Assembly (NCBI GenBank): GCA_007753675.1
Contig: CP036432.1
Span: 1,338,394-1,402,393, forward strand
DNA: 64,000 nucleotides
Source of the DNA: Stieleria magnilauensis
Lineage (GTDB): Bacteria; Planctomycetota; Planctomycetia; Pirellulales; Pirellulaceae
Direction: 5' to 3'
Position numbers and translations under genes: made by a program. The notes below the pieces were generated by a model. The model saw only the letters and a program-made list of their open reading frames with translations. It searched no databases and was not told the origin of the DNA. Shown one piece after another: positions 7,394 to 16,246 of the stretch; within the stretch, counting starts at the first letter, position 1, and each line of letters begins with the position of its first letter.

Positions 7394-9646
7394 ATGGCAC
7401 GCTTCTGGAATCGCTGGATAGGACGCCAAACTCTTTCTCGTCGCAAGCATCGCATGAAGCGAAAGACGATGCGACGACGAGCTCAACCCGAGAACCTGGA
7501 GACTCGCCAGCTGCTTGCGGCGAACCTCTTTCACAACGCGGCTCTGCCCGAAGACGTCAACGAGGACGGCGTGGTCTCGTCCCTCGATGCCCTGACCATC
7601 ATCAACCAGATGAGTCGCCAGGCGGCCAACGGTCAAGCTCAGGACGCTGACGGCGGCGTCGATCAACAACGCGGGCGAGGACTGATGACCGACGTGAACA
7701 ACGACGGCCGTGATTCCGCACTCGACGCGCTGATGGTGATCAACCGGCTCAGTCGTGAACAAGGACCGTTCGGTGGATCGTCGCAGTCTCCCGGAGATAA
7801 CCGAGGCCAACCAGACGATCCTCCCACCACGGAAGCCCCCGCAACCGACGACTCGACCGATGAGGACCCGATCGCTGCGGAGCAACAGTCGGACGCCGTG
7901 CTGTTTTGGAATGATCTCTTTGGCGAAGTATTGGTCGATAACACGGAAAACCAAAACCCCGGCTACGCGTCGCGCTCCAACGCCATTTTGAATTTGGCCA
8001 TTTTTGATTCGGTCGCAATCGCATCGGGCAATTCCGACGGAACGTTCTATGACTACGACAGCACCTTGACGAGCACGACGGGCGACGTTTCCGCGGAGGT
8101 CGCCGCAACGGCTGCGGCTTACACCGCGCTGAGTGGCCTGTACCCGGACCAACAAGCAGAGCTCGATGCAGCCCTGGAGGACTGGATCGCGGCCCAGGAT
8201 TCGCAAGTCGATCTTGCCGACAGCTTCGCGCTCGGTGAAGACGTGGCCAACCAAATCTTGGCGCTCCGCGTCGACGACGGTTCGGATGTGGTCGGCGAGT
8301 ACACCTACACCGACGAAGCCGGATACTTCCAACCGGACCCGTACAGCCCAAACGTTCCGGCTTGGGGACCGAATTGGGGTGACGTGGACACTTTCTCCAT
8401 TTCATCCGTTGACGAGTTCTCCCCCGACTCCCCGCCTGATCTGACCAGCGAAGAGTATGCGGAGTCCTACAACGAAGTGTTGGCGTTGGGTTCGGTCGAT
8501 AGCACGGAGCGGACTGCCGAGCAAACCGAAATCGGTCTCTTCTGGGCCTATGACCGCGAAGGGCTCGGCACACCGTTTGGGCTGTTCACTGACGTACTGG
8601 AAAGCGTCGCGACTCAACAGGACAATACCTTCGAAGAAAACGTCGCGCTATTTGCTCAAGCCTCCGTCGCCATGGCGGACGCTGCGATCGTCGCTTGGGA
8701 GACAAAATTCAGCGAAGAGTTTTGGCGGCCGGTCACTGCGATCCAACAAGGCGATCGCGATGGGAACGAGCTGACCGAAGGCGATGAGGATTGGACGCCG
8801 TTGGGAGGCCCCGACGGTGACGGAGACATCGTCGGATTCACGCCCCAGTTCCCGACGTACATCTCCGGCCACGCGACCTTCGGTGGTGCCCTGTTCGGGA
8901 CGCTGCAAGATTTCTATGGAACCGATGAGATCTCGTTCGAAGTGACGTCCAGAGAGTTGGAGATTCTGTTGGAGGATCCCGAGTTGCAGGAGGCGTACGG
9001 TTTGGACCTCGACGACGCGACGCGTCAATTCGATTCGTTCAGCGAGGCGATGGCAGAAAACGGGCGCAGTCGAGTCTACTTGGGCATCCACTTCGACTTC
9101 GATGACCTTGTCGGCCAAGAGGTGGGACAAGCGATTGCCGCCTCCGTCGCCGCTGACTTCGCGGCACTCAACGAATCCTCCGGCGCATCTGACGGTTCGG
9201 ATGCATCGGACGCCTCGGATTCATCGTTCTCGATCAGCGGGACGGTCGTCGCCGCCCCCGAATTCGATGACTTCACGGCGATTTCCCGCGAGGTCAGCGA
9301 CACGGACTTGAGCCTGCTGGCGCAAGATCAAGTGAATCAACGTGGCAATCAGCGGTTGGACCAGGCACGCGGTCAAACCGGTGGTGATCGACAAACGGAG
9401 AAGAACGAGGGCGTGGAAGGCGTGACCGTGGAGTTGCTCGACAGCGCCGGAGACCTGGTGGCACAAACCACCACCGACAACCGTGGGCGATACACGTTTG
9501 ACGCGATCAGCGATGCGGGAACCTACCAAGTTCAGATCGCTTCGACCGACTTGTGGATCGTCCTCGGCGAGGATTCGCATGAAGTCGAACTGACCGACGT
9601 CGACAACTTGATTATGCGGATCAACTTCCAGGTGCAATTGGCCTGA
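7394..9646 (+). CDS. Secreted vanadium-type haloperoxidase with dockerin-like and SdrD/CnaB-like domains
   Basis: A 750-residue protein. Residues 1-45 hold a basic stretch and the planctomycete signature ETRQLLA. Two dockerin-like calcium repeats follow (about 53-74 and 99-120, both D.N.DG...LDAL). The central domain (about 165-585) matches vanadium-dependent haloperoxidases: Lys438...Arg445-Pro446, Ser491-Gly492-His493, and Ser559-Arg560...Gly564-x-His566 with Asp570. Acidic/Ser linker 'SDGSDASDASDSS' leads to a C-terminal beta domain (about 610-750) like SdrD-B/CnaB. The enzyme would oxidise halides with peroxide, or act as a PAP2-like phosphatase. AGGTGG precedes the ATG. Confidence 0.85.
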   Translation: MARFWNRWIGRQTLSRRKHRMKRKTMRRRAQPENLETRQLLAANLFHNAALPEDVNEDGVVSSLDALTIINQMSRQAANGQAQDADGGVDQQRGRGLMTDVNNDGRDSALDALMVINRLSREQGPFGGSSQSPGDNRGQPDDPPTTEAPATDDSTDEDPIAAEQQSDAVLFWNDLFGEVLVDNTENQNPGYASRSNAILNLAIFDSVAIASGNSDGTFYDYDSTLTSTTGDVSAEVAATAAAYTALSGLYPDQQAELDAALEDWIAAQDSQVDLADSFALGEDVANQILALRVDDGSDVVGEYTYTDEAGYFQPDPYSPNVPAWGPNWGDVDTFSISSVDEFSPDSPPDLTSEEYAESYNEVLALGSVDSTERTAEQTEIGLFWAYDREGLGTPFGLFTDVLESVATQQDNTFEENVALFAQASVAMADAAIVAWETKFSEEFWRPVTAIQQGDRDGNELTEGDEDWTPLGGPDGDGDIVGFTPQFPTYISGHATFGGALFGTLQDFYGTDEISFEVTSRELEILLEDPELQEAYGLDLDDATRQFDSFSEAMAENGRSRVYLGIHFDFDDLVGQEVGQAIAASVAADFAALNESSGASDGSDASDASDSSFSISGTVVAAPEFDDFTAISREVSDTDLSLLAQDQVNQRGNQRLDQARGQTGGDRQTEKNEGVEGVTVELLDSAGDLVAQTTTDNRGRYTFDAISDAGTYQVQIASTDLWIVLGEDSHEVELTDVDNLIMRINFQVQLA

Positions 9647-10102
9647 CCCGGGATTCAGCCTTGGCGTTGGACGCTTTCCGCCCGACGAACACCCCAGTTT
9701 TCCGTCCAGATGCGGATTTAGGGTTAGGTTTGTCGAGCGGAAAGGGGGAGCAGACTGTCACTTGCAGAACGATGCAATGAATAATGAGCCCACGGATGGC
9801 AGTGCGAGCCCGCGAATTTTTTGCCCCCTGTCATCCGTGGGTTCGCGATGCTATCGGTGGGCATTCTTTTCTTGGGCGACTGTCGATCGAACGACCTCGG
9901 GCGGAATCACGCCAGGGTAAACACAGACGCCGCAACGTGCACTTCTCGCGTCGGGGGGCGGGAATCCATCGTTTTCTTCTGAAAGGAGCGGTTTGCCGCT
10001 TCCACGTGGAGGCGGATGCGGTGAAACTCAACCGTCTATCGCGTGCCCGATCCGGTCATCGCGGACGCATACCGAGAGACGCTGCCCCAGAGTTTGCCGT
10101 TG
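9647..10102. other. Intergenic region with one hairpin repeat
   Basis: No credible gene is seen. The stretch contains a degenerate copy of the 72-bp hairpin family (9789-9861). The remainder should hold the promoter of the multiheme cytochrome gene, but no clear hexamers stand out. Confidence 0.45.
9789..9861. repeat. 72-bp hairpin family, copy 1 (degenerate)
   Basis: The element begins CCCACGGATGGCAGTGCGAG and ends TTCGCGATGCTATCGGTGGG. It is recognisably the same as the elements at 41267-41338 and 43832-43903, but its left arm has accumulated mismatches so the stem is imperfect. Confidence 0.75.
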
Positions 10103-10114
10103 ATGTTTGACAGG

Positions 10115-12601
10115 ATGAGCGAGACAACGATCCTCGCTACAAGTTGCGCTTGGACGCGTCGGTTCGGGATCGATCTGATCACGCTGCTTTGCTGCATCGC
10201 GACGCCGGCAGTTGCGGTTTCGCAAGAACGATTGGTCGATCACTTTCCCCAAGCGGCCGAGTCGGGCTGCATGGCGTGTCATGGGGAAATCGAGCCGATT
10301 CGCGAAATCGGTTCCGAAATGCTGAACCAAATCATGGCCCGCGGGAAAGAACTGGGTGATCCGGCCGGTTGTGTTGTTTGCCACAACGGCGATCCCACCG
10401 AGACCAAGGATAAAGCGATTGCGCACGGCGGCGACAACTTCTTTCCCGATCCTGGCAGCCCCTGGGTGAACGAAGAGACTTGCGGCCAATGCCACATGGA
10501 ACAAGTCGAGATTCAGTGGAAAAGTCTGATGATGACCGAGGCGGGCAAGATCCAGGGAACGTGCTGGTCCTTCGGAGCGCTGACCGGTTACGAGCACAAG
10601 TTCGGCAATTACGCGGTGGAAAACCCCGCAGACCCCGGCGCGAGGCTCGGCACGGACGCCTATCGCGACTACATGGAACGGTTGCGAAAGCTGGAACCCA
10701 ACGTGTTTGTCGATCGGCATGAACCCTTGCCCGACGCCGTGGGGTTCGACGAATTGGACAAGCTGAATGACAACCCGGAACTCGCCGCGTTTACCTACAT
10801 TCGTCAGGAATGCAACCGCTGTCACCATGCCGTGAAAGGGCGATCTCGGCGAGGCGATTTTCGCGGCATGGGGTGCTCGTCATGCCATATCCCTTACAGC
10901 AATGAAGGCTACTACGAGGGAAACGACCGATCGATCCCGACCGATGAGCCGACGCATCCGCTGACCCATCAAATTCAGGGAACGCGTGAAGCGACCGTCA
11001 CCGTGCATGGAACGAGTTACCACGGCTTGGCGGTTGAAACATGCACGACGTGCCACAATCGCGGCAAACGCGTGGGAGTCTCTTTTCAAGGGTTGATGGA
11101 AACGCCGTATACGTCTCCGTTCAGCGAAACGGGAGCCGGGACGCCGGACTTGCACTCCAAGCACTACATCGCCATGGAGCAAGACATTCACTACCAGATC
11201 GGCATGAAGTGCCAGGATTGCCACACATCGATCGACGTGCACGGCGACGGTTTTCTCAATCCAACGACTTTAGCGGCCGTGCAAATCGAATGCTCCGATT
11301 GCCACGGAACGCCCGACAAGTTCCCCTGGGAACTGCCGCTCGGTTACATGGATGAATTCGACATGTCACCGGCCGATGGCGATCCGCGTGGCGTCACCGA
11401 TGAACAGCTTCCGCACACCTGGGCCGGCTATCAGCACGACAAGAAGGACGGGTATTTGCTGACCGCCCGCGGCAACCCCTACGAAAACACGGTGCGTGAC
11501 GGCGACGAAGTGATTGTCTACACCGCCGAAGGCAAAGACCTGCGACTCAAACCATTGAAGAAGCTGGTGGCAGAAAAGCAAATCAGCACGCGAGGGTTGG
11601 TCGCGATGCAGGGTGTCGCCAAGCATTTGGACCGGATGGAATGCTACACCTGTCATGCAAGTTGGACGCCGCAGTGTTACGGGTGTCATGTTAAGGTCGA
11701 CTACAGTCAGAAGGATCGTTGCCCGGAATGCAATGAGTCACAGACCGGGTTCGATTGGGTGGCCGCCGGTCGCAAACACATGCAACCGGAGTTCCGAACG
11801 ACGGACGGAGAAGAGCAGTTCCAGACGGTGATTCCCGGCAAAGTCACCGAGAGTCGCAGTTACCTGCGGTGGGAGGAACCGATGATGGGAATCAACGGCG
11901 AAGGGCGTGTGACGCCGTTGGCACCAGGCTGCCAGCCATCGGTCACCATCATCGGCCCCGACGGCAAGACGATCCTGCAGAATCATATCTTCAAAACGCC
12001 GCCCGGTACCGAAGGCAGTGGAGAAAGTGGCCAATTGGCGATCGACATGAGCCCCACCCAGCCGCACACGATGACCAAGAATGCGCGCAGTTGTGAATCA
12101 TGCCATGCGTCGGACAAAGCCGTAGGCCTGGGAATTCCCGGGACACGTCCGTGGAATGAATCACATTTCGCAGATCTCGAAACGACCGACGGAACGGTAC
12201 TCTCCGAACGCGCCAGGCCCCAACAACCCGCGATCGAAAACCTGGATCATGATTGGTCGCAGATCGTTGACCGTGACGGAAACCAACTCGCCACCGTGGG
12301 CCACCACTGGAAACTCTCGCGAGCGCTGAACAAAGACGAGATCGAACACATCCAGCGTGAAGGTACCTGTATCGCCTGTCATCAGGAGATTCCCGCCAAC
12401 TCAGCCGCCATCAACCTACTGCATCATGTCGCAAAGTACACCGGACAGCTTCCCGAAACCAACGACCAGCACGCGGCGCTGATCCACAAAATCGTGCTCC
12501 TGTCCGCTTGGGTGCAAGTCACGGGGGTCGGTGGAGGATTGCTGGTGGGACTGGCCGGCGTCACCTGGTGGCGACGGAAACGTCGTGCTGCAACCCGCTG
12601 A
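10115..12601 (+). CDS. Membrane-anchored 12-heme cytochrome c
   Basis: About 828 residues. A twin-Arg-containing n-region and hydrophobic core ('LITLLCCIATPAVAV') direct export. I count twelve CxxCH heme motifs (CMACH, CVVCH, CGQCH, CNRCH, CSSCH, CTTCH, CQDCH, CSDCH, CYTCH, CYGCH, CESCH, CIACH) plus one CPECN that lacks the histidine. A single C-terminal helix ('GGGLLVGLAGVTWW') and a basic tail anchor it. It is likely a periplasmic electron-transfer or reductase subunit. The start could be ATG 10103 or GTG 10043; none has a strong ribosome site. No partner oxidoreductase is adjacent. Confidence 0.85.
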   Translation: MSETTILATSCAWTRRFGIDLITLLCCIATPAVAVSQERLVDHFPQAAESGCMACHGEIEPIREIGSEMLNQIMARGKELGDPAGCVVCHNGDPTETKDKAIAHGGDNFFPDPGSPWVNEETCGQCHMEQVEIQWKSLMMTEAGKIQGTCWSFGALTGYEHKFGNYAVENPADPGARLGTDAYRDYMERLRKLEPNVFVDRHEPLPDAVGFDELDKLNDNPELAAFTYIRQECNRCHHAVKGRSRRGDFRGMGCSSCHIPYSNEGYYEGNDRSIPTDEPTHPLTHQIQGTREATVTVHGTSYHGLAVETCTTCHNRGKRVGVSFQGLMETPYTSPFSETGAGTPDLHSKHYIAMEQDIHYQIGMKCQDCHTSIDVHGDGFLNPTTLAAVQIECSDCHGTPDKFPWELPLGYMDEFDMSPADGDPRGVTDEQLPHTWAGYQHDKKDGYLLTARGNPYENTVRDGDEVIVYTAEGKDLRLKPLKKLVAEKQISTRGLVAMQGVAKHLDRMECYTCHASWTPQCYGCHVKVDYSQKDRCPECNESQTGFDWVAAGRKHMQPEFRTTDGEEQFQTVIPGKVTESRSYLRWEEPMMGINGEGRVTPLAPGCQPSVTIIGPDGKTILQNHIFKTPPGTEGSGESGQLAIDMSPTQPHTMTKNARSCESCHASDKAVGLGIPGTRPWNESHFADLETTDGTVLSERARPQQPAIENLDHDWSQIVDRDGNQLATVGHHWKLSRALNKDEIEHIQREGTCIACHQEIPANSAAINLLHHVAKYTGQLPETNDQHAALIHKIVLLSAWVQVTGVGGGLLVGLAGVTWWRRKRRAATR

Positions 12602-12946
12602 TCACGCGCACCGGATGCCATTGAAGTTAACGATCGTTTCAGCGGGCTAGAGCCCATAGGCTCGCGTCAAACGGCTGATAGTCCTTTGAGATCAGCCGGT
12701 TCGCGCCAGCGTCCGGGCCTCCCCATTGATGTTGACGTAGCGGTAGCCTGCGAGCCCTGCGGTGTTTCGGGAACGATGAGGGACCCGAGGGCTTGCGCCC
12801 TGCCGCTAACACCTCGTCAAACGCCGGGAATCAATGCGTCATAGCGTTGCCCAAAGGGCGTCGAAGCAAATCGCGCCAGTGCCCTCGGACCCCGTCTACC
12901 GCCCCACCTGAACAAGTCTCCCGATCAACTCATTTTCCGCACGCTG
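12602..12946. other. Intergenic region containing a hairpin repeat
   Basis: No gene is recognised. A copy of the 71-bp hairpin family lies at 12738-12808; the rest is unremarkable. Confidence 0.4.
12738..12808. repeat. 71-bp hairpin family, copy A
   Basis: It runs from TAGCGGTAGCCTGCGAGCCC to CTTGCGCCCTGCCGCTA. The reverse complement closely matches the element at 13574-13644, so the two form a long-range inverted pair around the Fis-type gene. Each copy is itself an imperfect hairpin with ends TAGCGG and CCGCTA. Confidence 0.75.
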
Positions 12947-13159
12947 CTAAATCGATGTTTGCAGGTAATCATCGATGGTTCGTGCGAACGATTGTAGAAT
13001 CGGCTCCAGTTTCTCCAGCCGGTTGACGGCGCGGTCGAGGTTGCCCGCTTTGGCGTCGGTTTCCAAGGATTGAGTCAGTTCGCAAGCCTCGGCGCCACCA
13101 GACGACGCCGAGGGGGCGACGATTCCGGCAATGGACAACGAAGGATTCGACACACTCAT
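12947..13159 (-). pseudogene. Possible C-terminal HPt-domain fragment
   Basis: The minus strand encodes 'ACELTQSLETDAKAGNLDRA' followed by 'LEKLEPILQSFARTIDDYL', which reads like the last two helices of a histidine phosphotransfer (HPt) domain. The phospho-accepting 'H.LKG' helix is absent and the 5' end runs into the Fis-type gene on the other strand. It is best read as a truncated remnant; a chance resemblance is possible. Confidence 0.35.
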
Positions 13160-13526
13160 CGGACGTTACCGCCAAGGCGATTCGCCGAATCTGTACGACG
13201 ATGTCATCGGTGAGGTCGAACAACGGCTGGTCGAGCACGTCTTGCAGGCCACCGAAGGTGATAAAGTCGAAGCAGCTCGGCGGCTTGGGATCAATCCAGC
13301 GTTGCTGCGAAGTCGCGCGGCGTTGAAGCTGCTTGACCTTGAAACCTTGCATGACAACGGACACGCCACACCATTGATCCGACCGAACATGACGCTCGCG
13401 GAAATCGAATCCGAAGCCATCCGCCGAGCGATTGACCAGACCAACGGATGCCGCAAACAAGCCGCGAAACTGCTGGGCGTCAGCACGCGAACGATGCAAC
13501 GACGCGTCAAGGAACTAGGGATCTAG
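13131..13526 (+). CDS. Fis-type DNA-binding protein with two helix-turn-helix units
   Basis: A 131-residue protein with two Fis/NtrC-C-terminal-like HTH motifs: about residues 35-62 ('GDKVEAARRLGINPALLRSR') and 103-129 ('GCRKQAAKLLGVSTRTMQRR'). The N-terminal half resembles the DNA-binding tail of sigma-54 activators, yet no AAA+ or receiver domain is present. It may be a stand-alone regulator or the surviving end of a larger gene. It lies between inverted copies of the 71-bp hairpin and overlaps the HPt-like remnant on the other strand. Confidence 0.65.
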   Translation: MDNEGFDTLIGRYRQGDSPNLYDDVIGEVEQRLVEHVLQATEGDKVEAARRLGINPALLRSRAALKLLDLETLHDNGHATPLIRPNMTLAEIESEAIRRAIDQTNGCRKQAAKLLGVSTRTMQRRVKELGI

Positions 13527-13573
13527 GGATGAAGAAGGATCGCTGCACTGGAACAGAGGCCTACCACTATTGT

Positions 13574-13644
13574 TAGCGGCAGGGCGCAAGCCCTTCGGTC
13601 CCTCATCGTTCCCGAAACACCGGAGGGCTCGCGTCCTAACGCTA
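13574..13644. repeat. 71-bp hairpin family, copy B
   Basis: It starts TAGCGGCAGGGCGCAAGCCC and ends CTCGCGTCCTAACGCTA. It is inverted relative to copy A, with few mismatches in the central GTCCCTCATCGTTCCCGAAA part. It lies about 60 bp upstream of the insertion sequence. Confidence 0.75.
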
Positions 13645-13697
13645 GAAGATGCTTCACAGCGTTGCCCGGAGGGGGCAAAGCCAGTAGCCGGAGGTGA

Positions 13698-13705
13698 CCG
13701 CAGCG
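13698..13705. repeat. Target site duplication, left
   Basis: CCGCAGCG abuts the left inverted repeat of the insertion sequence and is repeated at 15405-15412. Confidence 0.9.
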
Positions 13706-15404
13706 CTTAGGTTTGACCACATCTTTTTGTTTGCCAGCGGATGTGTCGAGTTGGCGCGGCTGTGAAACCAATTGTTGATCTTTGTAAATGAGTCAAGCTT
13801 GGTAAGGTTGATCTGGTAATTTGGCGATGCCTGGAGTTTTTTCCCTGTGGGAACCGTGGCGTGGAACACACGCTGCGATTGATTCGCGACGGCGGGTTGA
13901 GATGGTTGCTGGTGACGGAATGGCTACCAGCACTCGTATCACGGAAGGCCCCCCATGGTTTTGCCCCTGCAAACATTTGGACAAGTCAACTTTGCCAACG
14001 CTCAACTCGGCGACAAACGTAGAACAAATCGTCTCGTACAACTTGCTGACTCAATGGCTCGACGACCAAGTGGAACATTGCCACAGAAATTCAATAGCCC
14101 CAAAGACCTCAGGGCTTTCTACCGGTTGATGGACCGTGACCAGGTGACGCATGAGGCAATTCTCGCATCTCATCGTGAGGCAACCTGGCACAAGATCAAG
14201 CAAATCAGAGGCCCAGTCCTGATTCTTCATGATGCCACCGAGCTGGATTTTACCAATCACAAGTCACTTTCCGATGACATGGGCCAAATTGGCAACGGCA
14301 ATCGCCGTGGGTACATCGCGCAAAACAGCTTGGCCGTGAACCCGAAAACACGGCAAGTAATTGGATTGTGCAATCAGGTTTTGCACCATCGGGAGGATGC
14401 TCCCAAAGACGAACTGACCGCTCAGAAACGCAAGCGTGAATCACGAGAGAGTCGATTGTGGTTGCGCGGTGCCGATCCACTGGCTAACAGCGAGAAACTC
14501 GTTGATGTTTGTGATCGAGGAGCTGACACGTTCGAGTTCCTCGAACATGAATTGGCCAGCGGCCGTAGGTTCGTCATTCGTGCCTCTCATAATCGGGCGA
14601 TCATTCCTGGACATGGCGATCAAGGCAGTAGCGATCAAGCCTGTTACCTTCGCAACTATGCTGCCAGCCTTCCGCCAGCAGGACACTGGACGTTATCGGT
14701 AACGAGCAAAGTCGACAAGAAAGTACGGGTTCGCAAAGGCAAAAAGAAATCAGCCAATCGACGGGCTCGTGAGGCGAAGATGGCTGTCTCATTTGCCCCG
14801 GTTCAAATCAAACCACCCGCGAAGAAACTAGGAGAACACGGCAACGATCCGCTTGCCGTCTGGGTTGTTCGAGTCTGGGAAGAAGATCCGCCCGCCGGAG
14901 AAGAGCGTCTGGAATGGTTTTTGATTACAAACCAACCCGTACTTGATTTTGAAGATGCCTATCAGGTTGTCGGTTGGTACGAATGTCGCTGGATCATTGA
15001 AGAGTATCACAAAGGGATGAAAACAGGATGTAGCATTGAGAGCCCGCAATTCACTAGCGAAGAACGTTTGCAGCCAGCGATCGCTTTGATTTCAGTGGTG
15101 GCGTTGACTCTGCTGCAAATGCGTGATGCCAGTCGTCGTTGGGACGCAAAGAAACGCAAAGCGACCGAAGTTATCTGCAGCGACTACGTGAGTGTGCTGA
15201 GCGCTTGGCGACATGGCCAAATCAAACCCGACTGGTCAATTCACGATTTCTACTATGCACTGGCGAGACTCGGCGGTCATCAGAACCGCAAATCCGATCA
15301 CCCACCGGGATGGCAAACGATTTGGCGAGGCTGGAACGACCTCCAAGCGATGCTCTGCGGCGTTGACGCAATGAAGATTGTAAAAAGATGTGGTCAAACC
15401 TAAG
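13706..15404 (+). mobile_element. IS4-type insertion sequence, complete
   Basis: The element is 1699 bp. Its ends are perfect 23-bp inverted repeats beginning CTTAGGTTTGACCACATC (13706-13728 and 15382-15404). CCGCAGCG is directly repeated immediately outside both ends (13698-13705 and 15405-15412), a clean 8-bp target duplication. The transposase stop codon lies inside the right inverted repeat. Intact ends, target duplication and an open transposase frame indicate a recent insertion. Confidence 0.95.
13955..15403 (+). CDS. IS4-family (Tn5-like) transposase
   Basis: A 482-residue DDE transposase. The N-terminus 'NAQLGDKRRTNRLVQLADSM' is the Tn5-type DNA-binding domain. The catalytic residues are visible as Asp93 ('HDATELDFT'), the Asp in 'VCDRGADTFEF', and the Glu of the IS4 signature Y-2-R-3-E-6-K ('YECRWIIEEYHKGMK'). 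GGAAGG sits six bases before the ATG. The frame is intact, so the element may still be active. Confidence 0.95.
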   Translation: MVLPLQTFGQVNFANAQLGDKRRTNRLVQLADSMARRPSGTLPQKFNSPKDLRAFYRLMDRDQVTHEAILASHREATWHKIKQIRGPVLILHDATELDFTNHKSLSDDMGQIGNGNRRGYIAQNSLAVNPKTRQVIGLCNQVLHHREDAPKDELTAQKRKRESRESRLWLRGADPLANSEKLVDVCDRGADTFEFLEHELASGRRFVIRASHNRAIIPGHGDQGSSDQACYLRNYAASLPPAGHWTLSVTSKVDKKVRVRKGKKKSANRRAREAKMAVSFAPVQIKPPAKKLGEHGNDPLAVWVVRVWEEDPPAGEERLEWFLITNQPVLDFEDAYQVVGWYECRWIIEEYHKGMKTGCSIESPQFTSEERLQPAIALISVVALTLLQMRDASRRWDAKKRKATEVICSDYVSVLSAWRHGQIKPDWSIHDFYYALARLGGHQNRKSDHPPGWQTIWRGWNDLQAMLCGVDAMKIVKRCGQT

Positions 15405-15412
15405 CCGCAGCG
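15405..15412. repeat. Target site duplication, right
   Basis: CCGCAGCG abuts the right inverted repeat and matches 13698-13705. Confidence 0.9.
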
Positions 15413-15454
15413 ACACCACCGGACAGAGTCGCGGATATTGTTATCGTCGTATGA

Positions 15455-16246
15455 CTACGCCAGCTTGGCTCCGTCGGGAACCGATTGGTCGGGAACCGCC
15501 AGGATGACCGATCCGTCGTCGCGATAGAATCCGACGATCAGAAACTCTGACATGAACGTTCCGATCTGCTTCGGGGGAAGATTCACTACGCCGATGACTT
15601 GTCGGCCGATCAGTTCCGCCTTGGTGTAATGGACCGTGATCTGGGCGCTCGTCCGCTTGGTGCCTAACTCTGGGCCGAAGTCGACCGTCACCTTGTATGC
15701 AGGCTTGCGTGCCTTCGGAAGGTCTTCGACGGCGGTGACCGTGCCCGCTCGCATGTCGAGGTTTTCGAACGCCTGCCACGCGGTGACGCCGGTTTGCATT
15801 CCCAATTCCGCCAGGCACAGCGCGATCACCTCGTCGACTCGCCGCTCCCGCGTCTCCGCCTTCTTTGCCGTCGACACTCGCAGACATTGAGCACGACGCT
15901 TGCCAGCGGTCCAGCTTTCCCACACCGACATCGCCGCCTCGTTCGCTTCGAGCGCGAACTGCAACTCCGTCGGCACGACAACCGCTTCAGGATCGGCGAT
16001 GTCGAAACGGACGTGAGCCATCTCACCCGGCGAAATCCCGCACTCTTTTTGCAACTTCTTCGACACCATGAAACACCATTTGCCCTTGTTCGGCATCAAC
16101 CCGCACTCGATGCGAATCCCGTTGATCTCGCCGTCGATCCGCAATCGCTTCGATTTGCCGAAGTCCAACTGCGAAGCAATGCGGTTTGGTAAATAGACGA
16201 GCGTGTCGGTGATCTTGACGTCGAAATGGTAGCGATAGTCACTCAT
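15455..16246 (-). CDS. Fusion of a DUF1905/OmdA (YdeI-like) protein with a CsaA-type tRNA-binding domain
   Basis: This 263-residue protein joins two families. Residues about 1-95 are DUF1905-like ('RIECGLMPNKGKWCFMV'), about 95-150 resemble the OmdA/YdeI helical domain ('AKKAETRERRVDEVIALCL'), and about 153-263 are a CsaA OB-fold ('AFENLDMRAGTVTAVEDLPK' and 'VIGVVNLPPKQIGTFMSEFL'). CsaA is a dimeric chaperone with the tRNA-binding fold; OmdA proteins are linked to bacteriocin protection. The combined role is unknown. The gene lies immediately beside the insertion sequence but is intact. Confidence 0.8.
   Translation of the reverse strand: MSDYRYHFDVKITDTLVYLPNRIASQLDFGKSKRLRIDGEINGIRIECGLMPNKGKWCFMVSKKLQKECGISPGEMAHVRFDIADPEAVVVPTELQFALEANEAAMSVWESWTAGKRRAQCLRVSTAKKAETRERRVDEVIALCLAELGMQTGVTAWQAFENLDMRAGTVTAVEDLPKARKPAYKVTVDFGPELGTKRTSAQITVHYTKAELIGRQVIGVVNLPPKQIGTFMSEFLIVGFYRDDGSVILAVPDQSVPDGAKLA

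Noticed and set aside
7358-8332. 324-codon frame antisense to the haloperoxidase
   Set aside because: It has no recognisable domain and lies entirely opposite a well-supported gene.
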